The position numbers were made by a program, and so were the translations under genes. From Hirudo medicinalis (Eukaryota > Annelida > Clitellata > Hirudinida > Hirudinidae), in assembly GCA_011800805.1 (NCBI GenBank), contig MPNW01000095.1:66684-130683 (forward strand): 64,000 nucleotides of DNA. Reading direction: 5' to 3'. Shown here one piece after another: positions 27,569 to 47,154 of this stretch. Under the pieces are notes generated by a model. It made no database searches, was not told the DNA's origin, and was given only the letters and a program-made list of their open reading frames with translations. Each line of letters opens with the position of its first letter. Position 1 is the stretch's first letter.

Positions 27569-28982
27569 CTATAATTTCTGATGCTTTTCTTTTTCTTTCA
27601 ATCCGACCATCTCTTCGTGCTGCTTAGCAAGATCCTTGCAAACCTTCCTGTGGACGTGCCAATGTAGCTTCTGACATTCCTTGTTGCAGTAAAAGACTGA
27701 CTTACATATATTACAGGTCTTGGCATTGAATTCACCACATGCACTGCATTGCTTGTCTTCTTCTGATGGGAACCTGGAATTATTAAATAATTTTGCCATT
27801 ATTACATTACAGTGATAATTACAGTGAAGTTAAGTAAAGAACTAAGCATGAATCGTCAATACCTCTGTCCATTAATGCTAGAGGTGAGAACAGAAATTGC
27901 AGTCAGTTTCTCACTCAATTTGTTGTTCGCTATGCTCCTCACAACATGCTGGAAAAGCTGAGATTCTGGGAATGGAAAAGTTCTGAGGGATTCCCTCACT
28001 AGAACTTCCTGGTTCACTGGAAAACCATCTGATAACCTGCTCTTGACAAGATGTTTCATCCAACTCTCAAGATTGTCTTGCATCTTAGCTTGGAATTTTG
28101 CAGCTTCTTTGAGTACCATAGAAATGTAATGAAACCTGAGAGCCATAACCTCATCTGTTTCTTTTTTTTTAATCATCTTCTCACACAAAAGATCCAGCAC
28201 TTTAGTAACCTTGTCAGATGAAGTCAAAAGTTCAGGTGACTCCCTTAGAACGAATGAGAGCCTGACAGGATTGAGGTTGACAGTCATGCAATATTTGTAC
28301 AAAGGACTGGAGAGGCTGGGTGGGAGTTTCGGTTCATTATCGCCTCCTCTAGGCTTGCAGTAATAATCGATTTCTTCTATTGAAAAAAAGTTGTTTATGA
28401 GGGTTACTATTTCATGCCTTCCAACAAATCCAGCCATCTGAGAAGCAGTTCGTTTCACAGAGTTCTCCGTAGTAGTAGATGCTCCATTCTCCAGCAAAAA
28501 CCTCACCACCTAAAAAATGAAATAAAGAGATTTGGTAATTGACCACAAGCGTGATTATAATAATATTTATCTTTGACAGCTTTCATATTCTTGTTTTCTT
28601 TTGTTTTTGTCGTGTATAAAATAATAATGGAAAAACATATGCCAATAAGGAATTCAGCCCTTAATAAATATTTAAAAAAAAACAAAGTCCATCATATCCT
28701 TACCTGTTTGTCTCCTGAAAGAGCTGCAAACATCAAAGCGGTGTATCCGTGGTTATGAAAGTTTGCATTTACATTTGCTCCGTGCCTTAATAGCAACTCG
28801 CACATTTCCAAATCAGCCTTGTAGGCAGCATGCTGGAGAGGAGTCATTCCATCATCGTCTAAGCAGTCCACTGCAACTCCCTCCGCTAATAACCTGCGGA
28901 CATTTTCAATATTTTTATTGTTCACGCTTTCTTTTAATTCCTTTTCCAGTGGTTTTGCGCTGGAATCCACGGCTTCAGACAT
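27569..28982 (-). CDS. ANKMY2: Ankyrin repeat and MYND domain protein 2, complete
   Basis: Exons 28704-28982, 27863-28509 and 27569-27773 encode 376 residues (human 441). Ankyrin repeats span about 20-150, with GMTPLQHAAYKADLEMCELL and HGYTALMFAALSGDKQ nearly as in human ANKMY2. The middle region keeps EPKLPPSLSSPL and SDGFPVNQEVLVRESLRTFP. The MYND zinc finger at 318-354 has C318, C321, C329, C332, C338, C342, H350 and C354. The human protein interacts with FKBP38 and affects Hedgehog signalling through cilia. The frame ends at TAG 27569-27571, directly followed by a good donor GTAATT. A further open exon-like segment lies downstream at 27229-27362. The gene is divergent from ERI3, 345 bases apart. 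Confidence 0.92.
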
Positions 28983-29327
28983 ATTTTACAAAAATAAATA
29001 ATGGTGTTTAAAAGTACAATCACTCAATCATTTATTTATTTAATAATTTTCATTTAATGTAAATAATTTTAAACGTATAATAATTGTATACGTTTAATAA
29101 TTTAAGTTACAAGTAAATATTATATTATTATTAATAACATTATTGTAAATTTTTGTAATTTAAGTTGAATTTATGTTTAACAATTTGATAAAATTCAACA
29201 ATTATTATAATCAATTTAGTTAAAAAATTATTATATATAATCTTCAATATCAATAGTTATCAAATTAAAAGTGAAAAGCGCAATTTAAAGTTTGTTTTTG
29301 CTAGCACACTGCGAGAGTTCATGAAGA
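28983..29327. promoter_or_regulatory. Divergent promoter region, ANKMY2 / ERI3
   Basis: The 345 bases between the opposed start codons of ANKMY2 and ERI3 are very AT-rich with no exon, so both promoters must sit here. A tiny upstream frame ATG AAG AAT GAT TAA at 29321 overlaps the ERI3 start codon. Confidence 0.5.
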
Positions 29328-31430
29328 ATGATTAAACAAATATTAACTCAGTCTTTGATTAGGAGCAAGCACTTGCTTCACATAAGCAAAAGAAATTTCA
29401 TCAATAAGTTGAGTGCCGCTACTCTTAAGGCATCTGACATGGAAGGGAGATCGCCTTTCGATTACTATCTCGTTCTCGATTTCGAAGCAACATGCGAGCA
29501 TGGTACTCAAATAGATCCACAGGTATTTATTTATAGTAATTATTTATTTAAATGAACTTAAGACTAGTTTCTCTGTTTATATAGTAATTCAATGTTTATA
29601 GTAATTCACAATGTAATTGTCATAAAAATGTTCTTTCAGGAAATAATTGAATTTCCAGTTCTCAAAGTCAACGGGAAGACTTTCAAAACAGAATCCCAAT
29701 TTCATCAGTATGTTCGTCCAGTGTTCAATACACAGCTAACGCCTTTCTGTTCAGAAGTAAGTTTATTAAGGTTTGATATTTTGTGCAATTTAGTTATACA
29801 AATGTTATAATCATCAGGAAAAATGTTATACTTATAATCAGTAAATGTAACATCCTAAAATTTTAGATTTTAGTTGACAGGAATTATCCAGCAACAGGTT
29901 GATGAACAGCAAGACTTCAATGCTACATTAAAGGTACTTCTTAATTTGAATAATTATTTTTCCAATCTGCCATCTGTTTAATGAAAGCCTGCAAAGGTAT
30001 TGTCAATTGTTACAGTTATTTTATGATTTCAAGGTATTTCATGAATGGATGAGACAGGAAGGATTGTTGAGGGAAGATATTTCTTCAATTTTTGTTACTT
30101 GTGGGGATTGGGATCTCAAGACAATGTAACATTATTAATTTTATTGTTTATTTTAAATATTCTGTCATAAATACAAAATTGCTCAGAGCTAAAGTTTTAG
30201 TTTGCTTCTTATTCTTAAATTTAATTTCAATGACTATAAAGCAAATATAATTATAATTTCATTTGTAGTTATTTCATTCTATTAAACTGTCAGGCTAAGG
30301 CATCAATGTCAGCTGAGTGGCTTAGAAATTCCACCTTACTTCAACAGATGGCTCAACATAAAAAAGGTGATTAATGCTGGGAAATGTGTATCATAAGAAA
30401 GTCTATTTGAGAAACTTTAATGACTTCATAATTTGGATGGTTATGGATTGCAAGATGCTTCACTGTAATCAAGCACATTTACACAACCATGCATGTCATT
30501 TGCTCATCTTGCAATGTGTACTAATCTGCTTGAGTATTCCTCAAATCATGCTACTGTGAAATAGCATATCACCTATTGTAATTTAGAGTCAAGACCTACA
30601 ATTCTTTATAACGAAATTATCAATGATTACAATGTAAGTTATGATAAATATATGTAAATGAATTCTGTTTTCAGATATTTTGTGACCTCACAGGCATATT
30701 CCCCAAGGGCCTCCCTGGCATGCTGACATCTCTCAAACTCAAGCATACTGGTAGACTCCATTCTGGGATAGGTGGGTTTTACTTTTGTTATTTCTATGCA
30801 TAATTAGGCTCAACCAGTTAATTCAATGCATCCTCATCACTAATGCTTGCATGCTTCATCTTTTTTGGATTCTTCACATTGACACTTTCTCAGTGTGAAA
30901 AATAACAGCCAAGAAATCACAGCTCAGCCACAAACTGATTCTGTTAATTTTGAGGCTCTTTGGAATTGATCCCAGTGTTTGCAAGACATACTGCTGCACA
31001 TAAGAACGAAATGTATTTATGTAAATGTATTGTACTCGTAATCCAACTGCTGAGCATATTTTTTCGAATACTTTCACCAAGAGCTTCAACATTTACGTTG
31101 AATAATAATCTATTATTATATCCTATTATATATATATGGATTGTGTGTACTTGCACAGACATAATCTTGATCAAAGAAAATGAGTCCCCAGTCTCAGATG
31201 TATAATTCCACTTATCTAAAGTGATTCTTTATAATGTTATCGTTGCATTCACAACTCTCATTAATGTGATGAAAGCTGTAGCACAAATTGTCACACGATG
31301 CATAAACTTAGAAAACTCTTAATCAGATGACTGTGCCAACATTGTGGAGGTCATGAAGGAGCTACACAGAAGGGGCTGCCACTTCAGAAGCACGAGTAGC
31401 TTAGCTGATAAAGGCTCATTCGGATTTTAA
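29328..31430 (+). CDS. ERI3: ERI3-like 3'-5' exoribonuclease (DEDDh family), complete
   Basis: Seven exons at 29328-29522, 29640-29756, 29874-29933, 30034-30125, 30294-30366, 30675-30771 and 31327-31430 give 245 residues. The fold is shown by YYLVLDFEATCE (D51, E53), the block IFVTCGDWDLKT (D149/D151) and HSGIDD (H208, D213), the DEDDh set of metal and base residues. EIIEFPVLKVNGKT and QLTPFCSELTGII follow human ERI3 closely. This is a single-domain exonuclease without the SAP domain of ERI1. The first 35 residues are basic, rich in Ser, Leu and Ile, and lack acidic residues, so they could be a mitochondrial presequence. A polyadenylation signal AATAAA is at 31479-31484. Confidence 0.93.
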
Positions 31431-31484
31431 TTGAAAAACTTACTTTAAACATTTTAAATTTTTAAATGAAAGAGTAAAAATAAA

Positions 31485-33272
31485 TTTTGCGAGCAACCAC
31501 TTTTTCGGACTCTTTATTACAAAAACCTACTAAAAAAAAAATTCTACTGAATTTGGGCTTTTGTAGCACTAAGATAACACCTGCCAACAAAATGAATTTA
31601 GAACTCTACTCATGCCGACCTCCTGCTACACAACATAAGCAGACAATGAACATCTTTACTGAGGCGAGACTGGTCACAACAAAATAATTGAATTTTAAGG
31701 ATATTTGACAAGAGTAGAATTACCAAGTCTTCTCGAGATGATTCCATAACATATTGGATATTGAGCTGCTCGAAGACATCACTTTAAGTTTATTTTTACC
31801 AAGTTTATTGAGAATGTTATTCGCAATCAGAGACATGAACACGGGGTTCTGTGACGTCAGGACAAATCATCGTGCGACGTCACTGAAAAGCATTTTCTGG
31901 AAATGGATGAATTAAGCTAAGTTCCAGGTGAGCAGTTTTGTTAAGAATCACTTGTGGTCCCACAAACTTCAATAGTTTTGACAATGAAAGAAAAATTGTC
32001 AAAATGTAAACATTGCCATGTGAAAGCCCTTCTGGAAAGGGAATGAGAGTTGAAACAATAGATGGCCACATCAAGTGAATGGGGTAATGACCACATTAAT
32101 GGGACGTTATCAAAGTGAGACACAATTAGATCACTTTGCAAATCGCTTTTAAATTATAGTGAGCTTCAAGACAGCGTCAATAAGCAATAAACTACATCGA
32201 TCACTTTAGTGGTAGATCTCACTTGGTACTCTTGCATCGACCACAGAGACCAAAGCTACTTGTTTTCATGGAAATATAAAAATAGAATCAATCTACATGA
32301 TTGGCTGCTAAAAATAGTACTTTTGATCATGGAAGAATATCATTACATTACACAGCGGTACATAATTAATTAGAACAAGAATTTCAGCAAGTAAACATGC
32401 ACCGACGTTAACACGTGGAAGGCAGTGAAAATAGATGGGAATAACAATGTTCAATGTGAGTGAAAGTTAGTATTTACAAACAACAGCATCAATTCCATCG
32501 CAAACACGATCATCTCGAATAATTAAACATGGATCCAGAGAAAGATATACACCCAGAAATGAATTATTCACGATTTTCAAATCTGGTAAACGCTTACAAA
32601 AAAAAAAGGGAAATTCGGTAACTTTTCCAAAACAAGCAAGCATCTCTTATTAGAAGCCCTTTTTTTTTCAGAGGAGGACTTGTAATTCATTAAAGTTTCG
32701 GATTTCAGTGATGCACATACATTAGCCACTCTACAAGTGAGCAAGTTCGTGAATTTATTCAAATTTAAAATAAAATTACGGGGTGTGCAGAAGACTTTTG
32801 ATTTCAGTGGACTCAATGAACCTTAGAAAAAATGAGTTCAGAGGTCGGTCAAAAGATCGACTGCAACAACCTCAAGAATGTTTCCAAACAATATCACAGT
32901 AATTTGGGGTAAGAATTTTATAAGGAAAGTTTGAAACAACAGCAGGAATGAGGGAGTGCACCTGTTGATGGTTGCACATCGTAACCTAACACGGCCATCA
33001 ATAACATCGAAGAGGGGACAAAAGCAAACAGATGCAGAAAATAAAGCATATTTTCATTAGAAAATGCATCACTGCAGAATTAGATGCAAAATTTCACTCA
33101 TGAACTAATCTGCCAGAGGTTCAAATCAAATATTCCTCTGGAGTCTCACAAATAAATTTCATGGGCATTTAATGTTGAACACTTTTTGGTCCTTGAGCCA
33201 CGTTATAAAGGCCCACTAAGCAGTTACATGAAATCTGGAGTTCTTTTCAACTTGGAAACGAATGTCCTGCGC
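31485..33272. other. 3' flanks of ERI3 and PPP1R16 (convergent genes)
   Basis: No gene is recognised in this stretch between two facing 3' ends. The small minus-strand frames at 31880-32141 and 32577-32816 have no splice or family support and could be part of a long PPP1R16 3' untranslated region. Confidence 0.5.
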
Positions 33273-40313
<7,041 letters not shown>

Positions 40314-43300
40314 CTTTTAGATTGCACAATCCGATGCAGGATGAGGATGATGCTGAAGAATTGATGTTTCTGCTTTAGATGTCTAAAGAAGGTGAGGTAC
40401 CTCTCGTCACTTTATTCCAGTCGAGTCTCTCGGATCCTTCTTTAATTAGAGCTTCAGAACTCTGTGAAGCAAAATTCTTTTTTCTCTTTCAAAAGTTTTG
40501 TGTTGCTGCGAACAAGTCAAATCCAGGGTGTCACAATGCCACATCTGCACTTTCCATGGTGCTATTTATCTTTAAATGATCTACCGAGGGCTTTTTGCAG
40601 TCAGCACTGAGTTAACATAGGCTGTTTTTAAGTACTCTCTAGTTTCTGTGAAATAAATGGCATAAGGAGTTTTTACATTGATTGGCAATCTCATTCATTC
40701 TGTTTTAACAAATTATTAACATTAGGATTATATTGACGACTTGTAATTTCACAAAATCACATAAATTTAGAGAAAAAAACAATTTATTTCATTTCCATGC
40801 TAATAGCTTCAGTGAGATGATGATTGCATCAAATTTCATCATCCATTCTTACATTGTCATGAACCACAACATCACTATTAAGTATCTCTGGCATCCTAAA
40901 CAGCAAATGGCTTGCACCAGACCAAACTGTTTATATGCACTGAAAGACCCTTCTCTTCTGAATGGTGGAAATTGGATGCTAGATTAATCATGAGAAGCAG
41001 AAGAATGCACAAAGGTGATAAAAGCACATCAATTCAAGGTTTCAATTTCCAGTTTTGAGGATCAGATGTGTCCACAATGAAGAAGATTCATCATTAACCG
41101 TTTAAATCCTCTCAGGCAAAAGCTAAGCTAAGAAACTACCAGTCACAGCCACAAAGATGCAAGAAATATGCAAATAAACTTTTGAAAAAATCTGGATTTG
41201 GTAAACAACTACTCAAAATTCATCAAGACATTATTTTTGTGTACCTAGGTAAGCACCAAGATTACATGTTGTTTACCTAAGCTGTATCGACAAAATGTCA
41301 GCAAAATATTTAGATCAGGCACTTCAACCAACATTCAGCTGTATGAGAGGAAAGAATTAATCAAGCTGCTGTGGCAGTGATCTAGGTTAACCAATCAAGA
41401 TGCAAGAATAAGCATGGCCTCCATTCGTCCAGACCATTACCACTTTTAGTATTGTTTTTGGTAATCATCATCATCATTATTATTATTATTATTATTTTTA
41501 TTCAAAGTCAAACTCGGCTGATTGCAGCCGGATAAAATAAAAGCCAAGTCTCATCCAGAGACCTCAGACAGTACGAAAGAAAGAAAAAAAAAAAAAATTC
41601 ATTATTATTATTATTATTATTACTATTATTATTATTTTATTTTCCCGAGCAATCATTCAAAATCCATCTGTCCAAATAAATGAACCACTGCATACAATTT
41701 TTAGAGTCCCCAAATATGGCTCAGATCTTGTGGGACTGCAAAAGTGAATACAACTTAACCAAATAACTTAAACTATGCTTGCACGATTCATCGTGAATCA
41801 AAATCAAAAATAACTCAAAGAACAAAAAATTCTAGTTCTGTCAATTCATTCGACTGCTCTTCTGTACGCAATGGCACGGAATGCCCCAGGTTGTCCCCTG
41901 ATCCTTACTTCTTGCTTCCTCCCTTCTTATTGACTTCTTTTAATATGTCTGCAAGCAATTTCTTGCAGTCATCTCTGTCTTCCTTTGACTGAATCAAGGC
42001 TTAGGATAACTTTGTTGAAGCTTTCACTATCTTTCAAATTGCTGCTATTATTCAGGACCATGTTCTTGGTTTCTAAGCTTTCAACGAGGGCCTTGGTTTT
42101 GAAGATTCTTCAACTTTTTTGCCAATTCTGAAGAGTTACAAGATTTCTTTTTCTATTTTTTCCTGTTACTTCTTTCAGGAGCTTTGACACAGTTCTTTTT
42201 CTTTTGACTTTCCAGCATCTTCTGTCAAATTGTAGACTATGATGTTGTTCTGTCTTCTTTGTCTGTCACTGTTCATTTCTATTTTTGAGTTTGTGTCCAT
42301 CACCGATCCTTGGACTTTCTCAATATCTGTAATCAAGGTTTCGACCTTATTTTCAAATAAACTGGACCATCATTTGGTTTCTTGTTTGTTCTCAGCCAAC
42401 TTTTTTATTGAAACTTTGTTCAACTCATTCAAGTTTTGCTAAAGCTCTTCAGTTTGTTTTCCTTGCTCTTTAATGTTTCCTGAAGTTTTAATGTCAATGT
42501 CCTGTTACCGAAATTAATTCTATCAGCCTTTTAACCACAAAGTTTTAAGGAATTCGAGCACACACAACTTGTTTACACGAGCTTCTTCTTTTTATTATTA
42601 TTATTATTACGTTTAATCGCTGTTTTGGCTGTAATAACACTGTTTGTCTTTGTCAATTTAACAAAACAATAGAGTCCTGCAATAAATGCAATGAGTGTTT
42701 TGCTGAGCTCTGCTGAAAAAAATTGGGTATGGTTATAAAAATGCTACCCTCTCAGTGTACCAATCTCGTATCTTACATTGTCTGCCATCCCAGTCGCATT
42801 AACCACCACTGTTAACGATTACAGAGCTCTAACGAGTACAAGCTGGTTTTATTGAACAATGAAAATGCTGAGGTTGATATCAAAACATAATTGATAAATA
42901 GAGTAAATATTATAGTTTATATCTGTTACAACCATTACTCTCAGCATTCCAAAAATTGTTTTTAATAAGATCAATACCATCAAAGATAAGTGACTAACTA
43001 ATAAAGTCTACCAATAAGACAAGCAAGGTACCTTGATGATGTCATAAAGGGCCAAGCTAGCTGACATCAATCAATGTGATATTAAGACAAGGCAAAAACC
43101 ATCTGAAAACCTCCAACAACTTTCAAATGACTTATTATAAAAATTAAGTGACTGCATGGCCAAGAGTCAACTACAAATGCCATCAGAAACTTACCCTGAC
43201 TTCATCATTGAATGAAAAAGCAGAAATATTTGGCATCTTTAAGATTGGAGTCCAATGATTTTAAGTACAATAAATAACAAACACATGAAACTTATTATTT

Positions 43301-46300
43301 AAATGTGTTTGGCAACTATTACTAATGTCATTATATTATTACTAATGTCACTACATTATTATCTGTGTCATCAGCATGACAATAATAACATTAGTTAATC
43401 TACATGGAGCCACAAGCATCACAAACTTTAAATATAGACATGTTAAACAAACTTGAATCTGTCCAAAAATGGCTAAAATGCTGAGATGATCACTTTCCAG
43501 AACAACAATCAAAAGCAAAGGTTTCAGATCATTTAAGAAAATAATGATGTTCATCCATCTGTAAAATTGAAATTGAATCCTTCCATTCAACTAATCAGCA
43601 ACAGATTCAAGTCACCATGATGAAAATATTATCAATGATGATGTTGCTAATTGTTAAGTCAACTTGTTCAAACCAAATCAAATTAAGCAGGTCTTATGGC
43701 AGACCTGGATTTTCGTGTGTGGCCAGTTTATTTCCCCCTTCATATTCATATTTTGGATACTTTGTAATGACTTGTAGCTTCTTATATTACAAGATGTAGC
43801 TTTGTTGTTCTTTGCCTTGTTACCATTAGCATTAATATTATCATTATTCTAATTTGTTGTATGGTTGCCATGGTTTGCATAAAGTGTGTTGCATGCCAAG
43901 CTTGGATACTTCTGCAGTAAAAAATCAACCCAAACAATAAACAAAAATAAACAAAACTCATATATAAAATCAGATGTGAATGTTGAAAGGATAAAATAGC
44001 TTAAATTAAAAAAAAATAATAAAACTATAGTTTGACATTTGGAAAAAAACTATAAACATATAATTACAATGCAAATGAACAAACTTCAAACATTTTGCTT
44101 AAACATAAGAAAACTGCCCTTTATGTTCTAGTTTTGACATTTCAAAATCTCCACAATTCAATAAGATGTGGAAGCATTTCGTTATTTCAAGGATGACCAT
44201 TGATGATGTCAATCACAACAAGTCTTAAAACCATGCTGCAAAATAACCTAACTTAATGATTGCAATACAGAATGATTAACAACTCATTCACAAAAAACAA
44301 ATTTCTAAACATTAGAGATTAGGACAGTTCAAAACAATGTCAGATCAAAAATCAATTGTGAAAAAAATTGCATCTTTGTAGTCAAAATTGTTAATTAATT
44401 ATTTGTCACAAAACTTCCAATGTTCAAAATTTATTTTCTCAGAAGAAAAACAAATCTCTAAGTATACCTGTTCAAAAATCCTTTAATACAGCCTAAAATG
44501 GGTTAAAACATAACAACAAAAATTATTATTAATTAAAAATCTATTTTATCCATGTTGATCTAACAACTCTGGATTGCAAATACAATTCAACTCAATGATT
44601 ATAAATTGAAAGCTTTTGCAGTGTGTTGTTGAAATATTTAAACCTAATATGATATTGCTATATGCCTAAAAAACAATTTATTATAACCAAAATTCTCTTT
44701 TGATAATTTTATTTTCTGTGCCAAACATTCTCAATATTTATTTCAAGACCAAATCAATCCTGAAACATTTTCAAGGATCTCACCTTCAAAACAAGTCACT
44801 ACAAATTAAATATCTCACAATCTTCAGCAAATATTTATTTTTTTTAATTTAATCCAAGGGTGTGCCTTTACGAATTCCAAAATTACAATCTACAAAGATT
44901 TAGGGCCATACAAGGCTATAACAATCAGACTACGTCACAGTTGACATTATTCCCAATCATGAATAAGTAGCTATGATGTCCTCCTTTCATAGTGGCGTAT
45001 ACATTTAGCAAGCCTCTACACAGCAAAAGAATCATAGCAAGATGGTTTCAAAAAGAAGTAATCAACATACATGAGTATGTCTGTTAGTCATCCAGCTGCT
45101 AACCAAGGGAGAGATTGATTGTGTTAAACTTTCTTGAATATATAACCATTTATATAGGTCATGTATAAGAATATCTAATCAAATTTTAATATAAAATTAG
45201 ACCATTGTTGACAATTTAAAATTAATCACTGAGAACAGGTGCCGAAACTCCAAGCGCATAAAAAAAAACTAAATGGCAAAAAGGAATCAAATCTCATCAA
45301 ATGCCGTCACATGCCTTTTAACATTGCATTGTTATCAGAAGCATTGCGCAAAATTCAAAGAAACAACAACAACCCAAGTCAATACAACTCACCAATCTCC
45401 GTCAACTATTCACGGAACTGAAATAAACATTCTCAATTGGACAATTAAAGTCAAAGATTTAACAAAGTGCCCGGAATATGCTTAGCGAACTGATGCAAAA
45501 TATGATTGATGATACTTCTTAAATGAAACTAGATGGAAATTTCGAGAATCCTTATTTTCGAAAGGCGAAGCGCGCCCGAACGAATTACATGAACAATTTG
45601 GCAGAATTGGCCAGGCAAAGTAAAACAATAAATTGCCCGCAGCTATAATGACCACAATGCCAAATTTGGCCTTTAAGTGGTTCTTCTTTCGGAGAAAAAT
45701 TTAATTTAAAAAAATATTTGCTCAGCAATTGCACCATCTAAATGATGAATAATATCATAAACTTGTGCTACAATTACCAAATGCTTATAATTACACACAC
45801 GAATCTGAAATTTCGAATAAAAAGCAAAATAAATTAATTAATAATTTTAGCCAATGTCATTAAATTATCTTTTGTGATAGAATTTACAAAATCATATGCC
45901 GAATAACTTATTAAATATTTGTTTCAATAATGTTCTTAAATCATCTTTCACTTTACTCCTGGAAGTTCAAATATTTAAAAAGTACTTTACAAATTATTCC
46001 CTTTCAAGTTTATCTATTCTTAAATTATTTTAAAATCTTAAATGGATTTTGTCATCATTGTTTCTGTAGGACTAAGTTTCTGTAATCATGGTTACGCTAA
46101 TTATGTCAATTGGTTTGAATCATAAACAATTTTTAAATTAAATTTAAAGAAGTGATATCATGCAGCCAGCATCATCATGCTTCATTTCGTGGTTAAATTT
46201 ATGTCTCATTCGAAACGTCTCTACCTACATCACCCAAGAATTTTCTAAGGTGCCTCAACCACTCACAAGTGGTTTGAAAGATTTCTCTCAATCTTAACAA

Positions 46301-46446
46301 GTATTGAATTATAGCGAAAACAGTTTTCAATTTTTATGTAACGTAATAAAATATTATTGAAAGGGCCGAAAGGTCTTAGTAGAAGACTGGCGATTGAATT
46401 GCAAATAAAACCTAAACGTTTGTATTTGTTTCCATAACTTTTTTAG
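40314..46446. other. Gene-poor region upstream of PPP1R16
   Basis: No intact gene is recognised. Apart from the LINE-like relic at 41880-42500 and short (ATT)n runs near 41475-41500 and 41600-41636, the sequence is AT-rich with small frames that match nothing. The PPP1R16 promoter should lie near 40320-40600. Confidence 0.6.
41880..42500 (-). mobile_element. Decayed non-LTR retrotransposon ORF1-like relic
   Basis: On the minus strand broken frames give a charged coiled-coil stretch (KKLAENKQETK, ENKVETLITDIEKVQGS) followed by SDRQRRQNNIIVYNLTEDAG. The R-(R/K)-x-N-(N/I)-(I/L)-(V/I)-(I/V)-(Y/F)-N-(L/V)-x-E block after a coiled coil is typical of ORF1 proteins of CR1/L1-type LINEs. Several stops and shifts show that it is dead. 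Its ends were not defined. Confidence 0.5.
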
Positions 46447-46716
46447 CAAACGCTGGATCGTTTATTGCTAAAGATATCGGGAATTCGTTACTTTGAAAAA
46501 GTCAAATTAAAACAAAAGAAAAAAAGGAAACTCCCACAAAGTATAGTATCATGTATCATCGTATTTATCATTGCCTTCATTATCAGCGTGGTGATAACTG
46601 CAGTCGTTCTCAAGATATCGCCGGTTCGATACGTCAACGTCACGCATGATTGGATTCGCGTCACGCTTCTGGTGCAAATCAGCTTCCTCCATTCAAAGCT
46701 TTGCATGAAAAATTGA
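46447..46716 (+). CDS. Possible membrane-spanning exon of an unknown protein
   Basis: After a good acceptor (CTTTTTTAG, ending at 46446) a frame stays open for 89 codons. It encodes a basic cluster KLKQKKKRKLPQ, then one hydrophobic helix (SIVSCIIVFIIAFIISVV), then NVTH, a possible N-glycosylation site. This is the layout of a type II membrane protein. There is no ATG, so a start would have to lie in an upstream exon that I did not find. The opposite strand also has an open frame behind a pyrimidine-rich acceptor, so the strand is not certain. No family is recognised. Confidence 0.25.
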   Translation, partial: QTLDRLLLKISGIRYFEKVKLKQKKKRKLPQSIVSCIIVFIIAFIISVVITAVVLKISPVRYVNVTHDWIRVTLLVQISFLHSKLCMKN

Positions 46717-46899
46717 TTCCCATGTCTCAAACTTCTAAGTAAGGAGTCTTCATTCAATTTCCCCTGATACTGTTGTGCTTGTTGGGTTCTGAAATAAAAA
46801 AAAAGATGGAACAAAAAAATTTTGAAGCTTCAAGTTTTAGACAAATTTGTAGTCATCTGTTTTAAAAACGATGATGATGATGATGGTTATGACTAATGA

Positions 46900-47154
46900 C
46901 TAATGATGATGTTGATCATGATCATGATAAGCACTGGTGATGAAAATAATAAATAAATAAATAAATAACTTATGTCGAAGAAAGTTTATTAGCAAGCGAT
47001 GATGATGATGATGATGATGATGATGANCTAATGATGATGTTGATCATGATCATGATAAGCACTGGTGATGAAAATAATAAATAAATAAATAAATAACTTA
47101 TGTCGAAGAAAGTTTATTAGCAAGCGATGATGATGATGATGATGATGATGATGA
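46900..47154. repeat. Exact 127-bp duplication flanking an N (likely assembly artefact)
   Basis: 46900-47026 and 47028-47154 are identical over 127 bases, ending in the same (GAT)n run of the same length, with one N at 47027 between them. A perfect copy joined by an N suggests two overlapping contig ends that were abutted instead of merged. Confidence 0.85.
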
